This document shows positions 35,439 through 46,943 of a DNA stretch of 64,000 nucleotides, piece after piece. Both the position numbers and the translations under genes were made by a program. How positions within the stretch are numbered: the first letter of the stretch is position 1; each line of letters opens with the position of its first letter. Source of the DNA: Trichosphaerium sp. ATCC 40318 (taxonomy: Eukaryota > Discosea > Flabellinia > Trichosidae); contig JALMLS010000448.1 of assembly GCA_038496445.1 (NCBI GenBank), positions 124,001 through 188,000 of the forward strand, written 5' to 3'. Under the pieces are notes generated by a model that was given only the letters and a program-made list of their open reading frames with translations, did no database searches and was not told the DNA's origin.

Positions 35439-36431
35439 TTATTTATATGTATATTTATACCTATTGTATGGTTTCCAAAACCATTTACTAAAAAACACGA
35501 ATAGAATGGATGAGATCGCCAGAAACATGGCTATTAAATATTCCATTAACATATGTACGCTGAATTCGACTATCACCCCAGTACCCATGAATATCACACA
35601 AAACATACTAGTACATATATGAACTACTACAGTAAGTGCGTAAACAAGTACAATGCGGTCATCAAGCTTGAAGTATGTAGCAACTAAGTGGAATATAATG
35701 AATACAAGCTGTTCAGAACCAAGTACGTAATATGCAATACTCCAGTTCCACACTTTAAAATCATAAAAAAAGTGAGCATTGATACAAAAAAAAATACTAA
35801 GTTTGACTTGAACTGTTACTTTGTGTCACCTGTCCCTACATTTTTTTTCAATGCCTGATTTTTGATATACAGCATGACACTTTTTTTGTACTGACTGTAA
35901 TACAAGTAATACATGGCTTGTATACTCTACATGAGCTATGCGGCATGTCCAAAAAACGAGTCAATTTAAGCAGGTATTGATAACACAAAATAACTAAAGT
36001 TCGAAGTCATATCATTCACATTTGGACTTACCTTCGTTCTTGAAGTTTGCAAACGCCATCATAATGATTGACATAAAAACCCATAGAAAAACAACAAAGG
36101 GGAGTGCAAGGGTAGGAAGGAACCTGTACCACCGCAAAAATAGCGCTTTACAGGATGCTATGAGCGCTGCGCGTTTTTGTGCTTTTTTCTTCTCCTTTTC
36201 GTCTTCTATGCTCAGTTTGTGCCATTTGAGCCACAAGGTGTTGTGTTCAGCTATCCTGGCCCATTTTTTGCTTACAAGACGTACTTTTCGCCCTTCTCTT
36301 GCTGCCATACCCGAAAACGCGAGTACTAGCAGCTCTTCCGGTAATGTGTTTATACGTGCTTCACTTGCATGTACAATCACGCCAGGATTGCCACTAGGCG
36401 GCAGGAGATATGTCCTTTCGCTCGTCATCAT
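35439..36431 (-). CDS. membrane-anchored F-box protein
   Basis: Two exons: the first starts at ATG 36431 (MMTSERTYLLPPS) and ends NFKNE with donor G|GTAAGT. The second begins after ATTTTAAAG near 35755 and continues in frame as VWNWSIAYYVLGSEQ. Residues about 27-70 are an F-box (INTLPEELLVLAF...VRLVSKKWARIAEHNTLW). A Lys/Ala-rich helix (EKEKKKAQKRAALIASCKAL) follows. Then come about five hydrophobic segments, starting FLPTLALPFVVFLWVFMSII and including LVYALTVVVHICTSMFCVIF. An F-box joined to a multi-span membrane domain is uncommon. It may place an SCF ligase at a membrane (inference). I know no named family with this layout. Confidence 0.7.
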
Positions 36432-36952
36432 AAAAGAACAAATCAAACTCTTTCTTGAGAACTCCAATTTGATACTGGGTACAGCTTAACTGGGAACTTT
36501 CCTTTTTTGGTGTAGCTTATGCAATTGATATACTCGCAAGATGTGTCGGGTTGTGTGGCACTTTTCCACATAGCGGCCTTTTCTGCGCTCTGAACGTCAA
36601 TAAACAATAAACAAACTATACTTGCAAGATGGGCCTTGGAGGACGGACAAGGTTTCAGAGCTTAAAAACGAAGGAGGAGCTAACGCTACTACAACGACTA
36701 CATGATTATCGTTGAAAACAATACTAAATATCAAAAAGAACATAACGGTATGTGCGTTGCAATGTGTTTCAAACTATATTTTGTGATGCTGTGTTTTAGT
36801 ATTGAGACATCTGCCACTTGGTTGGTTCTCTAGTAGCAGTTGTTTGTTTTTCTTAAATCTATGTCATTATTAAGTTTCAATGTACAACTAGCAGATAGTG
36901 ACAATAAACATTCGAAAGGCTGTTTTTTTTTTTTTGTTTATTGGTTTTTTTT
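36432..36952. other. intergenic with one short ORF
   Basis: A plus-strand frame of 28 codons (MGLGGRTRFQSLKTKEELTL..., 36629-36715) has a charged helical look but no support for expression. Otherwise nothing is seen. Confidence 0.35.
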
Positions 36953-39936
36953 TTACATGTTCATTTTAGCAGGAGGCACAACAACTCTTTTTGAATCCTT
37001 AGGTACTAACCTCTTCTTAAAAACAACTTCACCATTTTCATCTATTTTTTCTACTTCATGACCTGGAGTGAAAGAAGGTTCAGAAACCTGAAGCGCTTTC
37101 AATTCTTTTGTGTTTCCTTCTTTTTTCTTACTATCTTCTTCATCATTTTTTACATCAACAGGGATTTTCTCTTTTTCTTCTTCTTTTTTAATACCCTCAA
37201 TACCTTCTGTTCCACCGGTAGAAATACTTTTTGTATCGCTCTTTTCTTCATGTTTCTCATCATTTGATTTTTCTTGCTCGATCTCTAAAGATTTTACTTC
37301 GACAGATTTGAAACTTGTTTCATCCTTTACAGGCTTCTGTTCAATATCCATACTATTATCAACTCCTTGCTCACCATCATCGTCATCACTTGATAATCCT
37401 TCAGTACCCATATGACACATATATATAACAGGCATTGTGTAATGAGCATCAAGAAGAGTTCTAAGCTGACCCAAAGGTGTTGCGTTTAGAATAACACTTC
37501 CTGTCTTATCTGTGAAGTAACATGTATGATATTGTAATTTTCCAAAAGCCATTGTAGACTTTAATATACGTATCATATCACCAACAACTTTAGCATTTGA
37601 AGAAACCAAGTCAATCTTTTTTCTTACCTTTGCAAAATCAATAATAATTTTCTTAGGTGTCTTGTCACGGATTGTTTTTTTAATCGTCATATCCATAAGA
37701 CGTGAATCTCTTAACCTCTCTGATAGTAGACCTTGAAAGTGTCTAGCAGCTAGAGTACCACGCATACGTTTTCTTGGTGGAAGTTCCTTACCAGGAGGTC
37801 TTTTTCTTTTCCTCTTTTCGCGGAATCTCCCCAACATTACAAACTCATTAAGTGCGTCATCTTCGTAGTCATCTTCATAGCACTCTTCCTCTTCTTCTTC
37901 TTTTTCTTCTTTACCATTATTTTTATAGTACCCATCTTGATTCTTTACAAAGGGAATAAGATGAACTCTAGACATGGAACGCAATCTAAGAGGACATTCA
38001 CCGAATTGAGTACCAAAATGTCCTTGTGAGTGTCCAGATGACTTGACAGGAGTTATAGGTAATATACCATCTTCCATATCTTCTTTGAGCCTGTATACCT
38101 TGCTAACAGGTACATGTAATACGACAGCCTTATTATTTGTAACAAAATCAAGTGTCTTAAACTTTCCAATGTACTACAAACGATGTTATTCAAAAGTGCT
38201 CGAAAAAAAAAAGCATTTCATCCCGAAACAAATAAATCCAATGGTGTATTAAGTAACTGATTCATCGTCTCAGTATGTTATTTTGTAGGAATAAGATAGT
38301 ATTGAAGATGAATTAAGAAAATTTGAAAATGAGTATTGCGTCAAGAAAGGTAAAAACAAAAATAATGCAATCATATTTTGCAGTCAAAATATTTTTGTTT
38401 TTGAGCGTTTTAACTTTTCTGATGACCACATACCTCTTCGCCTATCTTTATTTGAGCCTCCGTAATGAACACTCTATCAGTTTTTTCCAAAAAACTTGAT
38501 AATAAAGCACGTTGTCTTGCTTTTATATCACTCTTTGGTTTATCATAATCATCTGTATTATTATGTTTGCTTGGACTTGCGTAACGTAAATTAGACATGC
38601 GACGTGGCGGAGGGGAAGGATAATCAGCAAGTGTTGCCATTTGAGGGACATCTGCGAGTGTCGCCATAGTTGGCGATGGGTAACCGGCCCTGGAACTAGC
38701 TAGCGTTGCCATTTGAGGTGTAGCTAGGGTGGCAAGCGTTGGAGGCCCTGTGACTGTTGCTATAGTCGCCATTGTTGGGATCTGAGGGACGTAATCAAAG
38801 TTACGCATTGGCTAATAACAAAAAATGAGCTCTAAAGGCTTTGATTGTATGGTTAGATAGCTAGCGGGATTTTTCCGCTCCGTAACGCTTTTTTAAAGAA
38901 GTAGCGATATGAAGAGATGAAATAGAAGAGATTTGAGGCGGTTTTTGTGATAAAAATTTGATAAAAGGTGCTACAGAAGGAGAAACTAAATACCTCCAGT
39001 TTCGGTTGTATAAACATCATTCCAGGACCTTCTTCTGTTCCAGAGGACTCGTCTTCGTCACTGCTTCCATCACTTATCTGTACAGGTGCCGTTTGAGCAG
39101 TATACACCGGCTGCATTGGGCGACCGTAGCCCTGGTTTAAGATGGAGTGAATTGAATGCTTTTGAAAAGCTTGTTGGTTTCCGAACGTCTACAAAGGTAA
39201 CGGTCAGTGGGAAACAACTCCTTATGGGTATGCGATGATAATGCCAAGATGTATTGAAAGAATAAGGGAAGAAAAAAAGAAAAAAAACTACAAGAAAGCA
39301 CGTGTTCTTTGGTGATTGGAACAACGTGTCACTTTTTGTTTAGTGTAGTTTTGTGTTGTTTGTAATGCTACGGAGTACTAAATATTACCCGCAAAAACGG
39401 TAGAATAGCATCACTATACATTGAATCAAGTATATGGTATTGTTTTTTTCAAGATCAGAAAATACGAAGGCTTTGATGTCGAAGTGAATAGATTTCTGAT
39501 TTTGAGCCAAAAAAAAATACAATGAAAAGTGAATCGAACAATGTTCAGGCAAAATCTAATTTAGAAGCAGTTCTATTCAATGTACACTGGCTAAAAATAC
39601 CATGTGTTCGTACTAGCGATCTTTTTTGAACAACAACTTTTTGGTGTGCGGAGATTGGTACCGTTAAAAATTTTGTAGTGAGCAAAAATGGTTTTCGTTT
39701 TAACAGCCTTATTCGTTGTTTTTTTCTTTAGCACTGCAAGCAAAAATGGCGTACTGGTATTCCTGGCATAACCATTGGTGCCATGTCACGTTGGGCTTGG
39801 GCACGCAGTATATGCTGATGCATAGCGACTGATTACGAGTTAGTAGATACAAAAACAAACTGAAATAAGTACGAAATGGAGGTGGTTCATCAGGTGCTCT
39901 GTTTGGTGGTCTGCCGGCTTGGTATGGACTAGACAT
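36953..39936 (-). CDS. low-complexity, probably nuclear protein, unknown
   Basis: Exons join cleanly from ATG 39936 (MSSPYQAGRPPNRAPDEPPP; donor GTACTT), through LAMHQHILRAQAQRDMAPMV (donor GTACGC) and TFGNQQAFQKHSIHSILNQG with an acidic Ser cluster. An exon of imperfect repeats on the core MATLA and Pro-Ser spacers follows, then DIKARQRALLSSFLEKTDRV. After an intron come YIGKFKTLDFVTNNKAVVLH and the long last exon. That exon holds an acidic run, a basic run (FREKRKRKRPPGKELPPRKR), a conserved-looking block (DFAKVRKKIDLVSSNAKVVG ... TGSVILNATPLGQLRTLLDA) and a Glu/Lys-rich tail ending RVVVPPAKMNM. About 750 residues. The mix of acidic, basic and Gln/Pro regions fits a chromatin or transcription protein, but no domain is recognised. 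Confidence 0.72.
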
Positions 39937-40087
39937 TGTCTAAAAACTGGTCGTTGTGTTGTTTTTGGTTCGTAATGGAGAGCCGAAAAGTGCTGTTGTA
40001 GGTGTTATTTGGAATACGCCTAGAAAGTGTGAATACAATGTCGTTAATGCAGCTATTAAGTTTTAACGCCGAAATGCGTTTACAAAA

Positions 40088-40383
40088 TAGTGTATTAGGT
40101 CTGTGATGCAAGATCTAATAGCTGAAGCGTATTCTTCAAGGTACTAGTTGCAATAAATGCATTTTGTTTATAACTGCTTCAAAAGTACGCGCGAAGGTTC
40201 GCTACTCAATTTATGTACAAGTTCAGTGCGTGGGGAAGTGCGTACAACTGATTAAAGCATTTTCGATGCAAGAACAATTAAATAAATGTTTGTACGTGCC
40301 TGTAGTTTGTTTTCCTTTCTATGACGTAAAAACAAGACGTGCAGTTGCTCTAACGTGTGAAACCGAAATTGTCAGACCTTAGT
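40088..40383 (+). CDS. possible small spliced gene
   Basis: The ATG near 40107 gives MQDLIAEAYSS with donor AG|GTACTA, and the last exon-like piece (after CCTGTAG) reads FCFPFYDVKTRRAVALTCET then EIVRP and TAG. Several middle splices are possible and I could not choose one. The end has good coding character. No family recognised. Confidence 0.28.
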
Positions 40384-40658
40384 TGACTTGCGTTTTTTAT
40401 TCTTTTCTCCTACACGTTATGAGGCACAGGCGCCTTTAGATACGTGGTGAATAGTTGTGAAGCACTCGGAGATAAATCCACGTTAAAGTTTCAGAAAAAC
40501 ATCAAAACTCATTTACAATCAGCCACAACACTTAGTGTCTCTTGTCAATAAGTCCAAGTCTACAAAAACCAGTGTGAATTTCATAACGGTTTTTTATGGC
40601 GGTCTTTATACAATTTATCACGTGTTCTTTTTTTTTTTTTCTTATCTTATCTTAGTCC

Positions 40659-42506
40659 TCAGTCCCCTTTGATTTCTTTTTCTGTGGAGTAGAACTGAGC
40701 ATACCATCGCCTGTATCTCATTATTACTCCTTCTTCTTTTACAAGCACAGGCTTTCGTCTGTGGATCTTGTTATTCCATATTGGGATATCACGTTCAAAC
40801 TGCCTTAGCATAAACTGTAGAAATAATTTTCCAATCCACATTGGTACCCATCGTGTGCCATACATATAGTGTTTAACACACTGATGGTACTTACCCTAAA
40901 ACCATTAATTTGTTAAACACAAAATCCGCAATATTCTCCACGTACTAATGGTGTAACTGTTTCGACGCTAACTAAGCGTCCCAAGAGTGGTATATGTACA
41001 ACAAACGTTACAATACCTAACGAAATGAAAAATAAGAAAATAATTTCTGAACAAAGATCCCCATAAAAAGTTGATAACACAACACAAACAAAATTTCTAT
41101 ATCTATGCTTACCAGGTCCTACTTGGTTTATATTTGTTCGTATCCACATATCCAAGTCATAGCCGAAAATTCTAAACGCTTGGCTAATGTACATGTCTGA
41201 CATGAATTCTCTACCTGGACCGCCTGCGTCCCACGCTGCATCCCATCTACGAGCGTTTTACTAAAAACATCACGTCATAAGACTTGTGTACCTATGTTCG
41301 AGGATCCATTGAAGCCACACAAACGCGAAAGATCGGTGTACAAAGGACAAGTGATGAATATCAGCACCATTTTCAGGAATATCCTATAACGCCACTTTAT
41401 TATTCCGATCGAGTTGTGCGAAAGTTCTCGTCCAAAAATACCTGTATGTGAGCATATACATGGTGCTCTGACTTCCCGTGGAAGTAAACGTTCTTAGTTA
41501 CATCTATATCATCAAGCACAGGAGGCTCCCAACATGGGGAAACTTTTGAATCTTCATGATAAAAAAAGAACAGAAGGCCATGTCGTTCTAAAACTGGGTA
41601 CGATCGCACTTTAGCAGCTTCTGGTATGTTTCCGGATGTGTAGGGAATATCTATACATTGCCCCGAACCATCGAAGCGCCACCCTATAAGGAACTGGTTA
41701 GCCAAGGGTGATATTTAACAGAATATGTTTTACACTAACCATGAAATGGGCACTCCAAACAATCCCCGATAACCTTTCCACCAATAGCCATATTAGCCCC
41801 AAGGTGAGGGCAATACGCTTCAGTAACATGTGCAGTACCATTGTCATCACGCCATACAGCTAAATGTTCACCAAGACGCTCAAGGTATTTAACTTCACAC
41901 TTCTATGTTCATAAGGTTTTAGCATAAAACAAAAAAATCCAACAACACAGATTTTTCATGCTCAAAAAAAGGATTGTTGTAGATACCTTAAACGTGCTTC
42001 CAAGGCCTAAGTTGAACCATCCATTAGGGAACCTATTTTCAATAAATCAAAAAATAACAACAGATGTATGACGCAAAAAAACTCTAATTTTTCGATTTTT
42101 GGAATGGGTGCTAAACGTTTTTTTTTTTTTTTGGTCGTAAAATATAAAACCGAGAAAGCGAAGACAATCACTAATCTACATTCAAATTGTTTTCATCTTT
42201 TCGTGCGCTTACGGTGGTGGAGCGTTACCAATTTTTCTTGCAGTATTTACTGCTGATTTTTTACTTCCAATAGGTTTCTTTAGCGTAGTGAGCGATAGAA
42301 AGAGCGTTTTTCTTGTGAATTAATGTAGTTTTGTAGTGAACGTTGTTTTTATCATCTCTATGTGCACTTACCCCTTTGTATTTAATGTCAGAAGGCGTAT
42401 AAAGTATCTCATACGCCTTTTTAGCAAATACCCAAAATAACGCGGCTAAAAGAGCTAAACTCAGGTAAAACTGATATATTACGCTCTCACTACTGTCTTC
42501 AAACAT
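40659..42506 (-). CDS. Rieske-type sterol C7-desaturase (DAF-36/Neverland-like)
   Basis: DAF-36/Neverland enzymes convert cholesterol to 7-dehydrocholesterol using a Rieske [2Fe-2S] centre and a mononuclear iron. The ATG at 42506 starts with a membrane anchor (LSLALLAALFWVFAKKAYEI). An intron (GTAAGT...CTAAAG) leads to GKPIGSKKSAVNTARKIGNA and FPNGWFNLGL, matching the family's PNGWF segment. The Rieske ligands are plain: CPHLG, then ECPFHGWRFDG. The iron site is ENGADIHHLSFVH, equivalent to the EN.AD..H.....H motif of Neverland. The C-terminus (FERDIPIWNNKIHRRKPVLV ... MRYRRWYAQFYS) also fits. Likely at the ER membrane, in sterol modification. Homologues are known from animals and ciliates. 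Confidence 0.92.
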
Positions 42507-43179
42507 AAGCTGTGAGGTTTAGACACTTAAAGACTGAAGAAAGCATGAAAAAGTTGCCCGAAAGTTATTTCACTCGTATACCTGAAGGTAGACTCTTTTC
42601 AAGCTCTTTACTAAACTCGGTTATTTCACAATTCGGTTTTTATTTCTCAACTTTATGCGCTAGCGGTTTGTGAACAATACTTTTAAATTCGCGAAAAGAC
42701 ACCGCAGTACTTCCTCTTGTACCACCCAAAACAAGATATTTCCTAAACAACTTGAAGCCCGTTTTTTGTGAAAAACTTTCTCAACTTTAAAAACCAAGAA
42801 AAGCTCCATCACGTGATATCTAACGTCACTTTGCACCAACTTATAGCTTCACACTACAACAACACGTAGCGACAGTTTGTTATTGTTCATGTGAAACGTG
42901 CCTCGATTTGGCCTTTTCTCGCGCCACGTGAGCCTTGGTCGAAACAGATTTATCACGTGACCCTCTAAAACGCAATGTAAAAGCAACTTGAGATGCCAAT
43001 TCTTCACAGAAAACATGTCTTTACGTGATTCTAAAAATCCCGAGGAAATTTTTAAATTCAGTAGTTGTGGGTGTGCAGTATTGTACATGATACAGCTTCA
43101 TATTGGAAACAATGACACATAGTGGTGATAAGATAAATACAATTTAATTTTTTTTTGTTCTTTTTACAAATATTTTACG
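42507..43179. other. intergenic, three CACGTG sites
   Basis: A 79-codon minus-strand frame (42849-43088, MYNTAHPQLLNLKISSGFLE) has weak coding character and is not called. CACGTG occurs three times within about 150 bp (near 42811, 42926 and 42953). No other feature. Confidence 0.4.
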
Positions 43180-44083
43180 TTATTCTCCGATTGTAAAAAA
43201 TTCGAAGCGCCCTCTCTTTTGTCTATGTGAGTTATTATATACCCATTTTGATATTTCCATTTGATATGGTTTGTTCGGCAGACTAGTCAAACCCAAAGTT
43301 GCCGGTTTTTTTGTTCTTTGACTGGTCACTGTTAGATACTGTATTCGTCGTAGTGCCTTTAGTGTAGGCTCGTGTATTTGTTTCTTTGATTTTTTAAAAC
43401 TTTGTTTGTTGGTTCTGTACATACAGTCCCGTTGCCAGACCTGTGCCATACGTTGTGTCTTGTCTTTAGTACCACCTTTTCGGTTACCAGGGCCGACGCT
43501 CGCCGGGTGTATTGTTGGCGATACAAGATGTCGGCAAGCGATAGGTAACGTTGTAGGTATCCAAGAAGGGTGTGAGTGGGGTTTTGGCGGGTTTACCCTG
43601 CTTTTTGTGGGTGTCTAAGAAAAAATTTTAGTTTCAGAAAGAAGTACTTCTAATTGTGTTCATTGTTACCGCAAGTGTACTGTTAATACACTAACGACGC
43701 GTAAAGTTAAAACCCAACAAAAGAACGACATGAAACGTGCACAAGATTATTTTCGGACCACGCCCGGCAAGGTGTAAAGAAAAAGCCGACAAAGAGGAAA
43801 GGTGAATAGACATTTTCTTTTTATGGTTCTCTTATTGAGTTATTGGGTTTTTTTTTTATTTCTTTTTCCAAAAATTCGCGTCAAAAGACGAAGAAATTAT
43901 GAACCGTCGGGCGGTCTTATTCGTAAACTAAACATGTACTTACGTTATAGAGGGGTCTGTTTTTGAATAGGCGTATTCGTTTGGTAGCGCGAAGTTGGAG
44001 TAATACGGCTGCGGCCGAATTTATATCCCCGTCTTTGAAACTGGTTGGTAGTACTAGCGGTATCCTTATTCCACATGTTTGAG
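43180..44083 (-). CDS. basic protein of unknown function, two exons
   Basis: The ATG at about 44083 gives MAQTCGIRIPLVLPTSFKDG through FKNRPLYN with donor AAC|GTAAGT. A roughly 330-nt intron ends at TTCTTAG near 43617; the second exon continues in frame as TPTKSRVNPPKPHSHPSWIP and runs to GRFEFFTIGE and TAA at 43180. About 200 residues, strongly basic with Pro and Thr. The second exon holds a Lys-rich central helix (RTNKQSFKKSKKQIHEPTLK). It could be a mitochondrial or ribosomal type protein, but I recognise no family. An alternative reading of exon 1 in another frame ends in a stop and is disfavoured. Confidence 0.5.
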
Positions 44084-45586
44084 CCATTTTTATTGAATTT
44101 TTGCCGAGAAGTGCTTCAAACGTCGTAAGTAAAAGATTTTATAGAGTATGTGTCACGAGAATTAAACACAAACACATAACCTTGCTACCAATAGTATTTT
44201 TTTCGGGACAGCTGTCTAGTAGCAAGTACAGTAATTGGTAACTTTCGCAGTGTTTTCCGAAAAACCGTTGAAATAAAAACTACCCACAAACGGCGCTATT
44301 TCTGGCGTTGAGATATTCATTGTAACGACGTAATAGTGTACTATGTTACGTTGGGACGATATGGGCCAATACTCCAATTAAAGCGCACACTCGCCACAAC
44401 AATGTGAGCGTGATTCGTATTTTTTTTGTCCGCAAGAACCCGGAATACAGAGGCTATCAGGGTTTGTTTAGCGTTTGGAACCAAAAAGTAAAACAACTCG
44501 GACAAACTAGGGAGAATAGAAGAATTGAAAACCCACAGTGGGTTTCAATGACGCTCCTACAGCGTTCCACGTAACTTTGCACGTAACTTTGCACGTCTCT
44601 CCCGAGTTTGGACGAACCGAAGAGTTATGTAGTACGCCATCGGGTCACAACACCTTCGTAGAGTAGTGTAACGCCATTGTTGACAACGTATACAATCACA
44701 ACTAGACGCAACAAATAACACTTTTCACTTTTCACTTGAAGTTGTTTTTGTCTGTTCAGAAAATACAACTATTCTTGTTCCATGTTTAGATCTCTTGCTT
44801 GAATGCTGTGGATTAGTGAACGGTAAGTAATACTTTCGGGTTGACAAGTAGACGTTTTAAAACGTCTATCGTAGTCTGATTGTAGCTCAAAGACTCAAAT
44901 TAAGTCATATTCACGCGCTGAAAAGGCTATCACGTGATTTGAAGCTCCAAATCGTACAATATCTATAAAACCGGTATATTTGGTTACTAACATGTACGCC
45001 ATGGTACTGAAAGGCATATTGGCAGTACCGGGGTTTTATTTGGTCCTTATATTCTTGAATTCTGAAAAAAGAAAATGTGACTTAATTGTGTAAACTAGAA
45101 CTTGCGGAGTGAAAGTAATATTTCCTCACACATTGAGTTTTAACATGCGTTATGTACTTGACGGAGGAATGCAACGGAACGTTATAGTAACTCAAAAAAA
45201 TCACGTGATGTGTTACAAATGCGTGCAACAGTTTACTAACGCGCTCCACGTACATGTGACAAAATGCTAATCAAATCACGTTGTTTCAAGCCCATATCAA
45301 CATTAGAAGCGTAACACTACGCTCACACGGAGATGTCACCATCAAAGTGAGTTATTTTACCTAAAAACTACACGTGCTTGTTGGTATTATTAGCTACACG
45401 TCTCACACGTTTACACAAAAACGGTGACATTAAAGACATGGTGTATAGAAGGAATAGAAACTATATTGAGTTTTTACAAAAAAAATACAAGGACGTGACT
45501 GAAAACCAATAAAACAGCCATCCATAAACGTTGGTATCAAAGCACAAGAGGTCCGATTCATCGGGGTGTATAACTTCCGGACCTAT
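44084..45586. other. 1.5-kb region without protein gene
   Basis: No open frame with coding character on either strand. It holds a 12-bp tandem repeat (CACGTAACTTTG at 44568-44579 and 44580-44591), a small hairpin near 44528-44544 (AACCCAC/GTGGGTT), and three CACGTG palindromes (near 44931, 45200, 45370). It could carry a non-coding RNA or regulatory DNA; no tRNA or snRNA signature was recognised. Confidence 0.45.
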
Positions 45587-46669
45587 TTAGTACCTTGGTT
45601 TCGGCACAATCTTCATAATCATATACACCCCGATAAATCCAGCGATACAAGCAATAAGAATAATCCAATACCAGAACGTTGATGATCCAGCCGCACTTAG
45701 TAAGTCATCCAAGTATGTGTTCGCTTTCTTTACAAGGTGTACATTCTCTTCAATCTTAGTACGGAGGTCATCACGGACATTCTAGTTCAAAACCACGTGG
45801 TTAATGTTTTTAAACTTTGTAGTTTTTTTTGTTGTTATTGTTCACTCACCTTTTCTTCTTTAACAGCCTTACGAAACCTCAAGGCATTTTTTAACATTTG
45901 TTCTGTCATGTGTGCCATTGCATCCGTAGTTTCTTCTTGTCTCGCTCTTATCAGGATATCAGTTTCAACGTTAGAGAATGACCAAATTGAAACTGTATTT
46001 TCACAGAAAGCAAACAAATTCGTTGACGTCGAGCTTTGATTAGGCTTACCTGTTACTCTCAATGAGCTGCATGACCACGCTTCCACGGTCTATAGAATGT
46101 CAGATAAAGTACAAATCAAGTTGTTTATCGTACCTGAACCGTCTGAGTTAGACTTGGTTTTATGTGACGTTTCAAATCGTCCAAATAGTTCCTGGCGTTG
46201 TTCAGTTTCCGTTTTGACGCTTTCCATTGATTCTGCCAGGTCTGTTGTTTCTTCTTGTTTGCTTATCTCAGAAGCTGACTCCATGCTGACGTCAGCATCT
46301 TCCATAGACTCTGAAATGCTGTTGACTGTATCTGTCGGTGCTTTTGGAGTGTTTTGACTCATCACATCTTCTATTTCGCTTAATTGTACTTCAAACGCGT
46401 CTATTCGCTCAAAATCGTCGGCAGATTGTTTTAAAATACCAATACGTTGCTTTATTTCATCCACATTCTTGCAATCATCAGCAACATGCTCAAGATAGAT
46501 GTATTTGTACCCTATGTAGCTTGCGTTTCTGAAATTTGTCATTTGACGTGTAACGTTCGGCATTTAGCCTGGTGGCACGCAATAGCCTTTGAAGATCGAT
46601 GTATTGCTCTACCATGTCAATTTTGTTACTCTGCTTAACCAATTTGACCTTTTTGTTCATAGTGCTCAT
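45587..46669 (-). CDS. USE1-like SNARE protein
   Basis: USE1 is a tail-anchored SNARE in Golgi-to-ER retrograde transport. The ATG at 46669 (MSTMNKKVKLVKQSNKIDMV) opens an N-terminal helical part, followed by an acidic Ser/Thr/Glu linker (SISESMEDADVSMESASEIS). The SNARE-like coiled coil runs IRARQEETTDAMAHMTEQML, NALRFRKAVKEEK, and, after a short intron, NVRDDLRTKIEENVHLVKKA. It leads into a single C-terminal membrane span (FWYWIILIIACIAGFIGVYM) and a short tail ending KIVPKPRY, as human USE1 ends in MPKLK. The splice near 46000-46090 is uncertain. The starts of this gene and the telobox gene on the other strand are 275 bp apart. Confidence 0.75.
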
Positions 46670-46943
46670 TTTTCCAACCTCAAAGCATCATATAACGCGT
46701 CGATATCAGAATATCGTTAGTACGTAACGTTTTTATGAAGAAAATGTAAAAAAATAATTTAAGACCGCTATTTACTTCGTATACACAGTTACTGAGTTAG
46801 TATTGCTTGGTTAAAAGTTACCGTTGAAAAATTATTTTTGAATCTATCGCACCAACTGTTGTAAAGGCTCCACAGCTGGTGTATAAATACTTTAATACAG
46901 TCCCAATCCGTGTTCAAGCGCTAATATATAATTTAGCTCTAAA

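Noticed and set aside
38280..38350. Plus-strand coding-like segment SIEDELRKFENEYCVKK inside an intron of the minus-strand gene
   Set aside because: Too short, with no start, and no partner exons; probably chance.
42849..43088. Minus-strand 79-codon frame with ATG
   Set aside because: Composition is weak, no splice context and no similarity; kept only as a note.
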